Numbered from the stretch's first letter, positions 38,365 through 48,132 are shown. The stretch is 64,000 bases of DNA from an uncultured Chiayiivirga sp. (GCA_934525595.1 CAKSZJ010000001.1:124001-188000); one strand, 5' to 3'. Translations and numbers: made by a program. Notes: generated from the letters alone by a model not told the origin.

Positions 38365-39642
38365 ATGCCTGCGCGCACCGTCTTCATCCACCTGCCTGGT
38401 GAAACCCAGGCGGTGCCGGCCGGGCGGCTGACGATGATCGAGCAGGGCCTACAGGTTCAGGCGTCGACCTTCGCTTATGGTCGCCGCTACCTGGGGCGCG
38501 CCAATGCCCTGCCGGTCGATCCGGTCTCGCTGGCGCTGGAGGACGAAAGGGACGGCGAGGAGCGCGTGCCCGTCGCCGGCCTGGCTCTGTTCGGCGCGCT
38601 GCGCGATGCCACGCCTGACGCCTGGGGACGGCGCGTCATCGAGAACCGCCTGCGGGCGCCACCCGACGGTTTGCCCGAATCGGCGTATCTGGATCAGGCC
38701 GGATCGCACCGCGCCGGTGCGTTGGATGTGCGCGAATCGCCAACCAGCACGGCGGTGGACAGCGCGTTGCCGTCGGTCGTCGATCTGCAGCACCTGTTGG
38801 ACGCCGCAGCACGGGTCGAGGATGGCGAGCCGGTCCCTGCGCACCTGGACGTCTTTTTTGCCGGCGGCCCTTCGGTGGGTGGTGCCCGGCCCAAGGCGGT
38901 GGTGACGGCTGACGGCGGGGAGTGGATCGCCAAGTTCCCGGCCAGGAATGATCCCTTCAATGTGCCCCTGATCGAACGCGCCACGCTGGAGTTGGCGCGC
39001 GAGGTGGGTCTGGCGGTTCCGCGAACGCGCCTGGAAACCCTGGCGGATGGACGGCAGGTGATGCTGATCGAGCGCTTCGACCGCGAGCGCCTGCCGCAGG
39101 GCATCGGTCGTCGCCACATGGTCAGCGCGCTGACGCTGCTGGCGCTGCACGAGCAGGACTCGCCGGATTCGAGCTATGCGGCCATCGCCGATGCTATCGG
39201 CGCGTTTGGCGTGAGCGGCCGGATTGCGCCGGATCGCCAGGAGTTGTTCGCGCGGATGGTGTTCAACATTCTGGTCTCCAACGACGACGATCACTTGCGC
39301 AACCATGCCTTCCTGTTTGATGCCGGTGGGCAGGGTTGGCGCTTGAGCCCGCTGTACGACGTGGTACCCAAGCCGCAGGTGGCGACCGAACGCATGCTGC
39401 ATTTGTCGGTGGGTCCGCAGGGGCGCTCGGCCCGATTGGACAACGCAATGGCTGGTGCGGGGCGATTCGGCCTGCTGCCACCGGATGCGGCGCGGATCGT
39501 CGATCGCGTCATCGGCGCGGTGCGTGGCTGGCGCGACAGTTTCGAGGCATCGGGTGTATCGGCCCGCGATTGCGAGCGGGTGGCCAGCGCATTCCGGCGC
39601 GCCGCCGATATCGGTATGCGCGACGTGGATCGGCAACGCTGA
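38365..39642 (+). CDS. hipA: HipA-like serine/threonine kinase toxin
   Basis: A 425-residue HipA-family kinase. HipA of E. coli phosphorylates glutamyl-tRNA synthetase and arrests translation; other family members hit different synthetases. Visible motifs: an N-terminal subdomain with ALFGALRDATPDAWGRRV; GGARPKAVV (the G-loop); WIAKFPA and MLIERFDR (ATP-binding lysine region); NDDDHLRNHAF (Asn306-His310, catalytic loop); and LSPLYDVVP (metal-binding Asp). It therefore looks active. The ATG at 38365 follows hipB closely. Its stop lies 19 bases before the large helicase gene, so that gene may be read from the hipBA promoter. Confidence 0.9.
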   Translation: MPARTVFIHLPGETQAVPAGRLTMIEQGLQVQASTFAYGRRYLGRANALPVDPVSLALEDERDGEERVPVAGLALFGALRDATPDAWGRRVIENRLRAPPDGLPESAYLDQAGSHRAGALDVRESPTSTAVDSALPSVVDLQHLLDAAARVEDGEPVPAHLDVFFAGGPSVGGARPKAVVTADGGEWIAKFPARNDPFNVPLIERATLELAREVGLAVPRTRLETLADGRQVMLIERFDRERLPQGIGRRHMVSALTLLALHEQDSPDSSYAAIADAIGAFGVSGRIAPDRQELFARMVFNILVSNDDDHLRNHAFLFDAGGQGWRLSPLYDVVPKPQVATERMLHLSVGPQGRSARLDNAMAGAGRFGLLPPDAARIVDRVIGAVRGWRDSFEASGVSARDCERVASAFRRAADIGMRDVDRQR

Positions 39643-39661
39643 AATCAACCAGGGGTCCCGG

Positions 39662-42600
39662 GTGCTTCCTTCCATCCTCGCCAGCGAAATCCGCAAGAGC
39701 ACCCGCAGCTTTCTCGTGTCCGCCTACGAAGCTTCGGACGACTTCTTCCACGGTGTCATGCAGCGCTTCGTGGATCGCGAGCACAGCATCGACAAGGGGC
39801 CGTACCTGCAGGTGGGTCTGCCGTTCCGCACGGGGACGGAAGGTGACGGGTTCTTTGGCAGCTTCCGGATGGCGCATGCCGGCTATGCCCATCAGGAAGC
39901 CGCCTGGCGCCGGCTTGCGTCTACGCGTGAGGCTGCGAACACGCTGGTTGCCACGGGCACCGGCAGCGGCAAGACCGAGTGCTTCCTGTATCCGGTGCTG
40001 GACCATTGCCTGCGCGCGCGACAGGCGGGGCAGGTGCATGGCATCAAGGCCCTGGTGATCTATCCGATGAACGCGCTGGCCTCGGACCAGGCGCGGCGTT
40101 TTGCCGAAGTCATCGCCAGTACGCCCGAGTTCAAGGGGCTGCGCGTGGGTTTGTACGTGGGTGGGGGCGGCAAGGCGGGCGGCGAAACGATGATGACGCC
40201 GACCTCCGTCATCACCGATCGCGACGCGATGCGCAAGGCGCCGCCGGACGTGCTGTTGACCAACTACAAGATGCTCGATTACCTGCTGGTGCGCCCGAAG
40301 GACCGCACGCTGTGGGCGCACAACGGGCCGGACGTGCTGCGCTACGTGGTGGTGGACGAGCTGCACACCTTCGACGGGGCCCAGGGCACGGACCTGTCGC
40401 TGCTGCTGCGGCGCCTGCGTGCGCGCCTGCAGACGCCGGACGGACATCTGATCTATGCCGGTACCTCGGCAACCCTGGGCGATGGCGATACGCTGCCGCT
40501 GCGCGAGTACGCGCGGCAGATCTTCGCCAGTGAGTTCCCGCCCGAGTCGGTGGTGACCGAGAGCCGCGACAGCGTGTCCGGATTTCTTGGCGACAAGCCG
40601 ATCGTGCATGTGCTGGATGGGCGTGCCGATCTGGCCCAGCAGTTGGACGCCAGTCGGTACGCGACGCCGGAAGAGGCGATTGCGGCGTGGTTTCCGGTGT
40701 TCTTCCCCAGCGAGCCGCTGCCGGCCGATGTGAAGGATCCGGCGTGGCGCTCTGCCCTGGGCGGGTTGCTCAAGCAGCACCTGCTGTTCCACAACCTGTT
40801 GCGCTTTCTCGACGACGGAGAGGACGACTGGCCCGGTCTGCAGCAGAAGATGGCGGGGCCGATGCCGGAAGTCGCGCGCGCGCATGCCGGGCAGGTGCTG
40901 GATGCGCTGGTGGCCTTGCTGGCCTGGGCGCGGGATGCTTCAGGGCGGCCGCTGGTCAATCTGCGTGTGCAGGTGTGGATGCGCGAGTTGCGGCGAATGG
41001 TCGCCAGCGTCACCCCCAAGCGCGATGAGGTGGAGCTGCGCTCGGCCGCCGACCTGAAGGCCGAGGGCGGGGGGCTGAACCTGCCGCTGGTGCAGTGCTC
41101 GGAGTGCCGCACCACGGGCTGGTTGGCCCGGCGACCGGCCAACGCACCACGCCTGGATCATGAGCTGGAGATGGTCTACAACGCCTGGTTCCGCGCCGCG
41201 CCCGAGGTGGCGCGGCTGTACCCGCGCGAGGGCGTACCCGCACCGCAGTGCGACGCGCGCGGCGTGTATCTGTGCAGCCAGTGCGGCGGTCTGCAGGATG
41301 CCGCCGGTGCCTGCGTGTCCTGCGGCCATGACGAGCTGGTGCCGGTGTGGGACATCCTGGAGCAGGGGCAGTCGGTCCGCGACGGGGTGGCTTTCAACTG
41401 GCATGAGAAGCGCTGCCCGGCCTGCGGCTCTCGCGACCGGCTGCTGCTGGTGGGTGCACGCAGTGCGACCCTGGGTGCCGAGTTGATCGAGCAGAGCTGG
41501 GCCACGCCGTTCAACGACGACAAGAAGCTGATCGCGTTCTCCGATTCGGTGCAGGACGCAGCGCACCGGGCCGGCTTCTTCGGAAGCCGCACCTGGCTCA
41601 ACAACGTGCGCATGGCGATGGCGCGCGTGTTGGAGGCGAAGGCACAGCCGGTCATCGGCTGGACCGACTTCCTCGCTGCGCTACCCGCATGGTGGCGTGA
41701 TCCCGACCGGCTCACACCCGAGGCCTTCGTCACCGAGTTCATCGGGCCGAACATGACCTGGCAGCACGAGTGGGACGCGCTGTGCGAATCGGGGCATCTG
41801 CCCGCCGGCAGCAGCCTGCTGGAGCGGGTCGGCAAGCGCTTGGCCTGGCAGGCAGTGTCCGAGTTCACCTATCTGGGCAGCCGTGGCCGCACGCTGGACC
41901 GCCTCGGCATGGCCACGTTGTCGCCCCCGGCTGACGCGCTCGACGAGGTGGCTGCGGAGCTGGCGGTCAACTTGGCCGAACAGTTCGGTCTGCGTGATCT
42001 GCAGGCGGAGACGGTCCTGCACTGGCTGTGGGGCTTCGTGATCCGGCTGCGCCAGCGTGGTGCGGTAAGCCACCCGGAGATGGAGCACTACTTCCGTGAG
42101 GGCGGTCTGTTTGCCTTTGCGCGTGGGGGCAGGGAGCTGTGGCTGCCGGGCATGACCCAGTTCGGCCCGCATCCGGTGTTTCTGACCTTGGGAACGCACC
42201 GGGACGCGGACCGACTGGTGCAGCAGCGTGGCCGGACCTGGTACCAGGAATGGCTGCTCGTGACCCTGGGGCGCTCGGGCCTGCTGCCGCAGCGCGCCGA
42301 GCTTGATCTCTATGGCGCCGCCATCGATGCACTGCTGGCCGATGGCCTGCTGGTTGCAGCCGATGGTGCACCGGGCCGCGCGGTGGCCTTGAATGCCGAA
42401 CGGCTGGTGCTGGATACGCGCGTCGCCCACCTGCGCTCGGAACGTGGCCGGCGCACGCTGTCGGTGCCGACCGCTCTGGCGGACAAGTTGCAGGGAATGC
42501 CATGCCTCGACGCGATGCAGGAAACCTATGCCCGGGTTGAGGTGCCGGGTGGTGCCGGGGACTGGATGGCGCGGCGCTTCCGCGAAGGCGACATCCGCCG

Positions 42601-45600
42601 CGTGATCTCGGCCGAGCATACGGGCCTGCTGGAGCGGAATGCCCGCGAAGCCTTGGAGATCCGCTTCAAGGCAGCCGGAGATGATGCGAAGCCCTGGTAC
42701 GAGAACCTGCTGTCAGCCACGCCCACGCTGGAGATGGGCGTGGACATCGGCAGCCTGTCGTCTGTGCTCCTGTGTTCGGTGCCACCTTCGCAGGCCAGCT
42801 TCCTGCAGCGCGTAGGCCGTGCCGGCCGGCGCGATGGCAATGCGATGGTGGTGACCCTGGCCGACGGTGCCAGCCCGCACGACCTGTACTTCTACGAACA
42901 GCCGCAGGAAATGATGGCCGGGCAGGTCAACCCGCCCGGCGTGTTTCTGCAGGCTGCCGAAGTGCTGCGGCGCCAGTTGCTGGCGTTCTGCATCGATGCC
43001 TGGGTGGCGACGGGCATCGCCGATACCGCTTTCCCCGACAAGACCAGCGCCGCGCTGGATGCCATCGACAAGAACGACCCCGGCCGCTTCCCCTACAACC
43101 TGCTGGCCTTCATCCAGCAGGACGAGGCGGGGTTGCTCGAGCGCTTCCTCGCCCTGATGGGCCAGGATTTGCATCCGCGGGTGGAGGCTCGACTGCGCGA
43201 ATACATGTTTGGCGGCACCGACATGGATGGGTTGCGGCTGGGCCTGTTGAAGGTATTGGAAGAGCTGTCGAGGGAGCGGGCGGCACATCGCCACCGCGCG
43301 GCCGAGGGCAAGCAGCGGATCACCGCGTTGAAGGCGCAGCCTCAGGACGAGGCCACGCAGCAGCAGATCGGGGAACTGACCCGGGAGCGCGACAAGGCGC
43401 TGGAGCTGGCGCGCGAAATTGGCGGTCGCGAATTGCTGGGTACGCTGACCGATGCAGGGCTGATTCCCAACTATGCGTTCCCGGAAGCGGGCGTGGAGCT
43501 GAAGTCGATCCTGTGGCGCAAGCGCGGCGATGGCGAAGAAGGCAACGGCGCCTATGTGACCCTGCCTGCGGAGCGCTACGAGCGGCCGGCGTCGTCGGCG
43601 CTGTCGGAGTTCGCGCCGGAAAGCCGCTTCTATGCCAACCGCCGCCGCGTGGAGATCGACCAGATCAACATGCAGTTGGCCAAGGCTGAGCAGTGGCGGC
43701 TGTGCCCTTCCTGCCATCACGTCGAGAACGTCGAGGTGAGTGGTGATGCCCACCCTGCTTGCCCGCGTTGCGGTGATGCGATGTGGGCCAACGTGTCGCA
43801 GAAGCGCACGCTGCTGCGCTTCAAGCAGGCCATGGCCAACGCCCGTGATGATCGATCGCGCATCGACGACAGCTCGGACGATCGTGAGCCACGCTTTTTC
43901 GTTCGCCAGTTGCTGGTGGATTTCGAGCCGGGCGAAGTGACGATTGCCTGGAAGCTGGAATCCGACGACATCGCTTTCGGTTTCGAGTTCATTCGTCGGG
44001 CCAGCTTCCGCGATATCAACTTCGGCGAGATGGGGCGCAATGGCGAGAGTTTCCGCGTTGCTGACCGCGACTCGGTGCGTCCGGGCTTCAAGCTGTGCAG
44101 GCATTGCGGCATGGTGCAGAAGCCGCCCAAGCGCAGGGCACCTGGTCAACCTGCGCCGCCCGCACAGAGCCACGCCCGTGATTGCATGGCCTTTGGCAGT
44201 GATGATTCCGACAACATCATCGATTGCCTGTACCTGTACCGGGAGTTTGCCTCCGAGGCCCTTCGCATCCTCGTGCCGTATACGCGCTCTGGGTTGGATG
44301 AAACCGTACTTCAGTCGTTCATGGCTGCGCTGCAACTTGGCCTGAAGCAGCGCTTCGGTGGCAAGGTCGACCACCTGCGGATCACGCCGCAGGAGGAGCC
44401 GGGCGTGGATGGCGGGCCACGTCGGCAGTACGTGCTGCTCTACGATTCGGTGCCGGGTGGTACCGGTTACCTGCATCAGCTGCTGAGCGAGGATGCCCAG
44501 ACACTGGGCGAAGTGCTGCAGCAGGCTTATGCCCTGATCCAGGCCTGTCCCTGTCAGAGCGATCCGGACAAGGACGGCTGCTATCGCTGCGTCTACCAGT
44601 ACCGCCAAGGGCGGGCGATGGCGCAGGTGTCGCACAAGACCGCCGCGAACGTGCTTGGCGAGCTGGTGGGTTCGCTGGACAAGCTCACGCGCGTGGCATC
44701 CGTGTCCCAGATCCTGATCAATCCGCACTTTGACTCCGTCCTCGAATCCCGATTCGTGGAAGCGCTGCGCCGCATGGGCGGAGCCAGGGACGCGCAGGGC
44801 AACCATGCGTTGCCCGCGGTACGGGTGATGCAGGAGGTGGTGCAGGGCAAGTCCGGCTATCTGCTGGAGGTGGGCGGCGAGCGCTATTGGATGCGGCTGC
44901 AGGTCGATCTTGGTCCGGAAGAAGGTGTGGCGGTAAAGACGCGGCCGGACTTCTTGCTGACGCCGGTGCGTTCGACCTCGCCGCGCAGGTCGATCGCGGT
45001 GTACGCCGATGGCTGGGCCGATCATCAGAATTGCCTGCGCGAGGATGCGCACAAGCGGTCCGCGCTCGTGGCCAGCGGCCGCTACTGGGTGTGGTCGGTG
45101 ACGTGGACGGACGTGGAGGCAGCGCTTGCCAGCGGGCTGGAGACCGACCTTGATCTTCAGGTCGGACATGCCCGTCTGGACGCGGGACATGCGCTGGTTG
45201 CGCAGGCTTCGCTGGCGTTGGGTGTCCCTGCGGCGGACCGGAACGAACATGCCGTGGCGGGCCTGTTGCGATGGCTGGCGATGCCCTGTGCGGAAGGTGA
45301 GGACACGGGCCTTGCGCGACTGCAGCGCCAGGCGGCGATGCTGGCAGCGCGCCTGATCGTACCACCGGGATCCGGCGATCAGGCGGTTGCCTCGCAGGCC
45401 CTGCAGGACGTGGCAGCGGCCTTGCCGGACGGATGCCAGGACCATCCTCCAGGCGCGGCTCTGGCCTTGTCGCGCGAAGCGACTCGCGCCGCTACCTTCT
45501 GCTATGCCTGGCCCAGGGCCTTCATGGGCAAGACCTTCGACGCCGGGTTTGGCGGAGTGCGGCTTTCCCCGGATCTGGCGGGTTCGGCGGAGGAGCTCAA

Positions 45601-46054
45601 GCAGGGCTGGCGTGAGTGGCTGGCGCTCTACAACCGTGTCCAAGTGTTGCCGAACACGTATCTGCTGGAAACGACAGGGATGCTGCACGGTGACTATGCC
45701 GCGCTGGTGCCCGACGTGGGTGCAAGCGCTGCCGGTGTGGTGGTAGCTGGCGCCGGCAGTGATCCGTGGTATCCCCTGAAGCAGCTGGCCCTCGACGAGC
45801 TACATGCGGGGCTCGACCAGCTGCGGGACGCGGACGCGCCGTTGCCGGATCATGTGGGCTACGAACTGGCCTCCTCTTCGGGTGACGTCGTTGCCGAAGG
45901 CGAGCTCGCGTGGGAGGGTGTCCGGCTGATTGTGCTTGCTGCACACCAAGGCGACATGCGTGCAGCGTGGGAGGCGGCGGGTTGGACAGTGGTCGATGCC
46001 GATGGGCCTGGATGGCCTGGGCTGGTTCTGGACAAGACAAGGAGTGAAGGATGA
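39662..46054 (+). CDS. Giant YprA-type DEAD/DEAH helicase with DUF1998, zinc clusters and probable C-terminal PD-(D/E)xK nuclease
   Basis: A 2130-residue protein. The SF2 helicase core has Walker A GTGSGKT (Lys104), the DELH box (Asp232), AGTSATLGDG, ATPTLEMGVDIG and RVGRAGRR. Cysteine pairs occur in at least five places (for example CSECRTTGW, CSQCGGLQDAAGACVSC, CPSCHHVEN). Near residues 1590-1660 a DUF1998/MZB-like part reads LYDSVPGGTGYLHQL and CYRCVYQYRQG. Residues ~1690-1830 resemble a Vsr/DUF559-type nuclease: Glu1695, Asp1763 in PDFLL, and YADGWADH followed by KRSALVASGRYWVWSVTW. It would combine DrmA- and DrmB-like functions. GTG at 39662 has AGGGG six bases upstream. The stop overlaps the next start (ATGA). 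Confidence 0.85.
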   Translation: MLPSILASEIRKSTRSFLVSAYEASDDFFHGVMQRFVDREHSIDKGPYLQVGLPFRTGTEGDGFFGSFRMAHAGYAHQEAAWRRLASTREAANTLVATGTGSGKTECFLYPVLDHCLRARQAGQVHGIKALVIYPMNALASDQARRFAEVIASTPEFKGLRVGLYVGGGGKAGGETMMTPTSVITDRDAMRKAPPDVLLTNYKMLDYLLVRPKDRTLWAHNGPDVLRYVVVDELHTFDGAQGTDLSLLLRRLRARLQTPDGHLIYAGTSATLGDGDTLPLREYARQIFASEFPPESVVTESRDSVSGFLGDKPIVHVLDGRADLAQQLDASRYATPEEAIAAWFPVFFPSEPLPADVKDPAWRSALGGLLKQHLLFHNLLRFLDDGEDDWPGLQQKMAGPMPEVARAHAGQVLDALVALLAWARDASGRPLVNLRVQVWMRELRRMVASVTPKRDEVELRSAADLKAEGGGLNLPLVQCSECRTTGWLARRPANAPRLDHELEMVYNAWFRAAPEVARLYPREGVPAPQCDARGVYLCSQCGGLQDAAGACVSCGHDELVPVWDILEQGQSVRDGVAFNWHEKRCPACGSRDRLLLVGARSATLGAELIEQSWATPFNDDKKLIAFSDSVQDAAHRAGFFGSRTWLNNVRMAMARVLEAKAQPVIGWTDFLAALPAWWRDPDRLTPEAFVTEFIGPNMTWQHEWDALCESGHLPAGSSLLERVGKRLAWQAVSEFTYLGSRGRTLDRLGMATLSPPADALDEVAAELAVNLAEQFGLRDLQAETVLHWLWGFVIRLRQRGAVSHPEMEHYFREGGLFAFARGGRELWLPGMTQFGPHPVFLTLGTHRDADRLVQQRGRTWYQEWLLVTLGRSGLLPQRAELDLYGAAIDALLADGLLVAADGAPGRAVALNAERLVLDTRVAHLRSERGRRTLSVPTALADKLQGMPCLDAMQETYARVEVPGGAGDWMARRFREGDIRRVISAEHTGLLERNAREALEIRFKAAGDDAKPWYENLLSATPTLEMGVDIGSLSSVLLCSVPPSQASFLQRVGRAGRRDGNAMVVTLADGASPHDLYFYEQPQEMMAGQVNPPGVFLQAAEVLRRQLLAFCIDAWVATGIADTAFPDKTSAALDAIDKNDPGRFPYNLLAFIQQDEAGLLERFLALMGQDLHPRVEARLREYMFGGTDMDGLRLGLLKVLEELSRERAAHRHRAAEGKQRITALKAQPQDEATQQQIGELTRERDKALELAREIGGRELLGTLTDAGLIPNYAFPEAGVELKSILWRKRGDGEEGNGAYVTLPAERYERPASSALSEFAPESRFYANRRRVEIDQINMQLAKAEQWRLCPSCHHVENVEVSGDAHPACPRCGDAMWANVSQKRTLLRFKQAMANARDDRSRIDDSSDDREPRFFVRQLLVDFEPGEVTIAWKLESDDIAFGFEFIRRASFRDINFGEMGRNGESFRVADRDSVRPGFKLCRHCGMVQKPPKRRAPGQPAPPAQSHARDCMAFGSDDSDNIIDCLYLYREFASEALRILVPYTRSGLDETVLQSFMAALQLGLKQRFGGKVDHLRITPQEEPGVDGGPRRQYVLLYDSVPGGTGYLHQLLSEDAQTLGEVLQQAYALIQACPCQSDPDKDGCYRCVYQYRQGRAMAQVSHKTAANVLGELVGSLDKLTRVASVSQILINPHFDSVLESRFVEALRRMGGARDAQGNHALPAVRVMQEVVQGKSGYLLEVGGERYWMRLQVDLGPEEGVAVKTRPDFLLTPVRSTSPRRSIAVYADGWADHQNCLREDAHKRSALVASGRYWVWSVTWTDVEAALASGLETDLDLQVGHARLDAGHALVAQASLALGVPAADRNEHAVAGLLRWLAMPCAEGEDTGLARLQRQAAMLAARLIVPPGSGDQAVASQALQDVAAALPDGCQDHPPGAALALSREATRAATFCYAWPRAFMGKTFDAGFGGVRLSPDLAGSAEELKQGWREWLALYNRVQVLPNTYLLETTGMLHGDYAALVPDVGASAAGVVVAGAGSDPWYPLKQLALDELHAGLDQLRDADAPLPDHVGYELASSSGDVVAEGELAWEGVRLIVLAAHQGDMRAAWEAAGWTVVDADGPGWPGLVLDKTRSEG

Positions 46055-48132
46055 GCATCGCACCACGAGTCGCGCTGTCGCAGGACTTTCTGCTGAAGCT
46101 GGGCAAGCTGCCCTCGGCCGTGCACGCACGGATCGTCAAGTGGGCGCTGAAGTTCCAGCAGGATCCGATGTCGCCGGGCATCAACTACGAAACCATCAAG
46201 GCCGCCCGCGATCCGAACCTGCGATCGGTCAGGATCGACCAGGATTGGCGGGGCATCGTCTTCAAGCCGGACAAGGGGGATCTCTACATCCTGCTCCACG
46301 TCGACCATCACGACGAAGCCTACCGTTGGGCCGAGCGACGCAAGATGGCGGTGAACCCTGTGACGGGTGCGCTGCAGTTGGTGAGTCTGGAGGCGGTGGA
46401 GGCGCTGGAGCCGGAGTCGGTGGCTTCGGAGCCGGCCGCGGAACCCGTGGTAGGCGCCTCTCCGGGTGAGGTCCGCGCTGAGCCACGTGTTGTGCCCTTG
46501 TTCGCCGGCGTGTCCGACGAGGCGCTGGTGCAGCTCGGAACGCCGGTGGAGCTGCTGCCGTTCGTCCGCCGGGTACGCAGTGAACCGGAGCTGGATGGGA
46601 TCCAGGCACAGCTTCCGGTGGAGGCCTATGAAGGCCTGTTCCTGGTGGCCGCGGGCGATACCGTCTCGCAGGTGCTGCACGAACGCGAGACGCGCGTTGA
46701 CCGCCGCTACGACGACAGCGACTATGCCGCGGCGCTGGACTCGGCCGAGAGCCAGTCCCGTTTCGTGGTGGTGACGAGCGATGCGGAGATGACCGCGATC
46801 CTCAACGCACCGCTGGCGCAGTGGCGCGTGTTCCTGCATCCGGTGCAGCGCAAGCTGGCTGTGGGAGATCGCAGCGGTCCTGTGCGGATCCTGGGTGGTG
46901 CCGGTACGGGCAAGACCGTGCTGGCGCTGCACAGGGCCAAGTGGCTCGCCAAGAACCGCTCGCCTGACGGGCAGAAGGTCCTGTTCACCACCTTCACCCG
47001 CAATCTCGCCCTGGATGTGGAACAGAACCTCAGGTCCCTGTTCCTGGACGACCCGGATCTGGCCAAGGTCGAAGTGTGCAACCTGGACCGCTGGGTCTAC
47101 CGGTTCCTGCGCCAGCGCAACTATGAGCACAGGATCATCTACAAGCGCGACGACGAGGCCTGGGGGCGTGCCCTGCAGATTGCGTCACCGGAAGTGGGAC
47201 TGGACGAGGCCTTCTACGCCGACGAGTGGGACCAGATCATTTCGGCGCAGGGCGTGGACAGTCTGGACGAGTACCGCCGGGTCAGCCGGATTGGGCGCAA
47301 GTCCATCCTGTCCCGGAGCAAGCGCGATCTGGTGTGGCCCGTGTTCGAAGAGTATCGGGCCCAGCTCAGCGCAAAGCGCATGAAGGATGTGGATGACGCG
47401 TATCGCGATGCGGCACAGTTGCTGGCCGAAAAGCCTGGCTCTCCCTATTCGGCGATCGTGGTCGATGAAACCCAGGACTTCGGGCCGCAGGCGTTGAGGC
47501 TGATCCGGGCCATGGTTCCGGCCGGAAACAACGATCTGTTCTTCGTTGGTGATGGCCACCAGCGCATCTACTCCAAGCACAAGGCAGTCTTGGGTCGCTG
47601 TGGTATCGACATCCGGGGGCGCTCGCGCAAGCTGTATCTCAACTACCGGACGACCGACGAGATTCGAAGCCTGGCCGTGGCGCTGCTGGAAGGGCGCGAG
47701 ATTGATGACCTGGACGGCGGCAGTGACGACAATCGCCGCTACAAGTCGCTCTCGCATGGGCCGGTACCCGAAGTGCTGGAGTCCGGAAATGTGGATGAGG
47801 CTGTTGGGCTTGCCGTCGAGCGGGTGGTGGACTGGATGGCTGAGCCGGAGTCGCCCACCGTGTGCGTGATGGCGCCGACCATCCGCCTGCGCGATGAGGT
47901 GGCCCGAGCGCTGGGCAAGCAGGGCATTGAAACGACCACCATCGAGGCGGACAGCATTGATTCGGCTGAATCCTCCGCTGTCCGCGTGTCTACGATGCAT
48001 CGGGCGAAGGGGCTTGAGTTCGATCGCGTTGCGGTGCTGGCACAGTCGGCTGGAATGAGCGAAGACGACCTGGCGCATCTGGTTTACGTATCGCTGACCC
48101 GGGCGAAGACGGTGGCGCTCCTGGTTCGATAG
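46051..48132 (+). CDS. SF1 (UvrD-like) helicase with N-terminal RelE/ParE-like domain
   Basis: A 693-residue protein. Residues 1-~100 have the RelE/ParE fold signature (LSQDFLLKLGKLPSAVHARIVKWALKF, RSVRIDQDWRGIVF, ILLHVDHHDEAYRWAER). From ~270 on it is an SF1A helicase: Walker A GGAGTGKT (Lys288), FTTFTRNLA, Walker B VVDETQDFG (Asp472), QRIYSKHKAV, LNYRTTDEIR, and the C-terminal STMHRAKGLEFDRVAVL and VYVSLTRAKTVALLV. Whether the ParE-like part is toxic, binds the ribosome or just docks partners cannot be told. It is translationally coupled to the giant helicase and closes the island operon. Confidence 0.87.
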   Translation: MSIAPRVALSQDFLLKLGKLPSAVHARIVKWALKFQQDPMSPGINYETIKAARDPNLRSVRIDQDWRGIVFKPDKGDLYILLHVDHHDEAYRWAERRKMAVNPVTGALQLVSLEAVEALEPESVASEPAAEPVVGASPGEVRAEPRVVPLFAGVSDEALVQLGTPVELLPFVRRVRSEPELDGIQAQLPVEAYEGLFLVAAGDTVSQVLHERETRVDRRYDDSDYAAALDSAESQSRFVVVTSDAEMTAILNAPLAQWRVFLHPVQRKLAVGDRSGPVRILGGAGTGKTVLALHRAKWLAKNRSPDGQKVLFTTFTRNLALDVEQNLRSLFLDDPDLAKVEVCNLDRWVYRFLRQRNYEHRIIYKRDDEAWGRALQIASPEVGLDEAFYADEWDQIISAQGVDSLDEYRRVSRIGRKSILSRSKRDLVWPVFEEYRAQLSAKRMKDVDDAYRDAAQLLAEKPGSPYSAIVVDETQDFGPQALRLIRAMVPAGNNDLFFVGDGHQRIYSKHKAVLGRCGIDIRGRSRKLYLNYRTTDEIRSLAVALLEGREIDDLDGGSDDNRRYKSLSHGPVPEVLESGNVDEAVGLAVERVVDWMAEPESPTVCVMAPTIRLRDEVARALGKQGIETTTIEADSIDSAESSAVRVSTMHRAKGLEFDRVAVLAQSAGMSEDDLAHLVYVSLTRAKTVALLVR

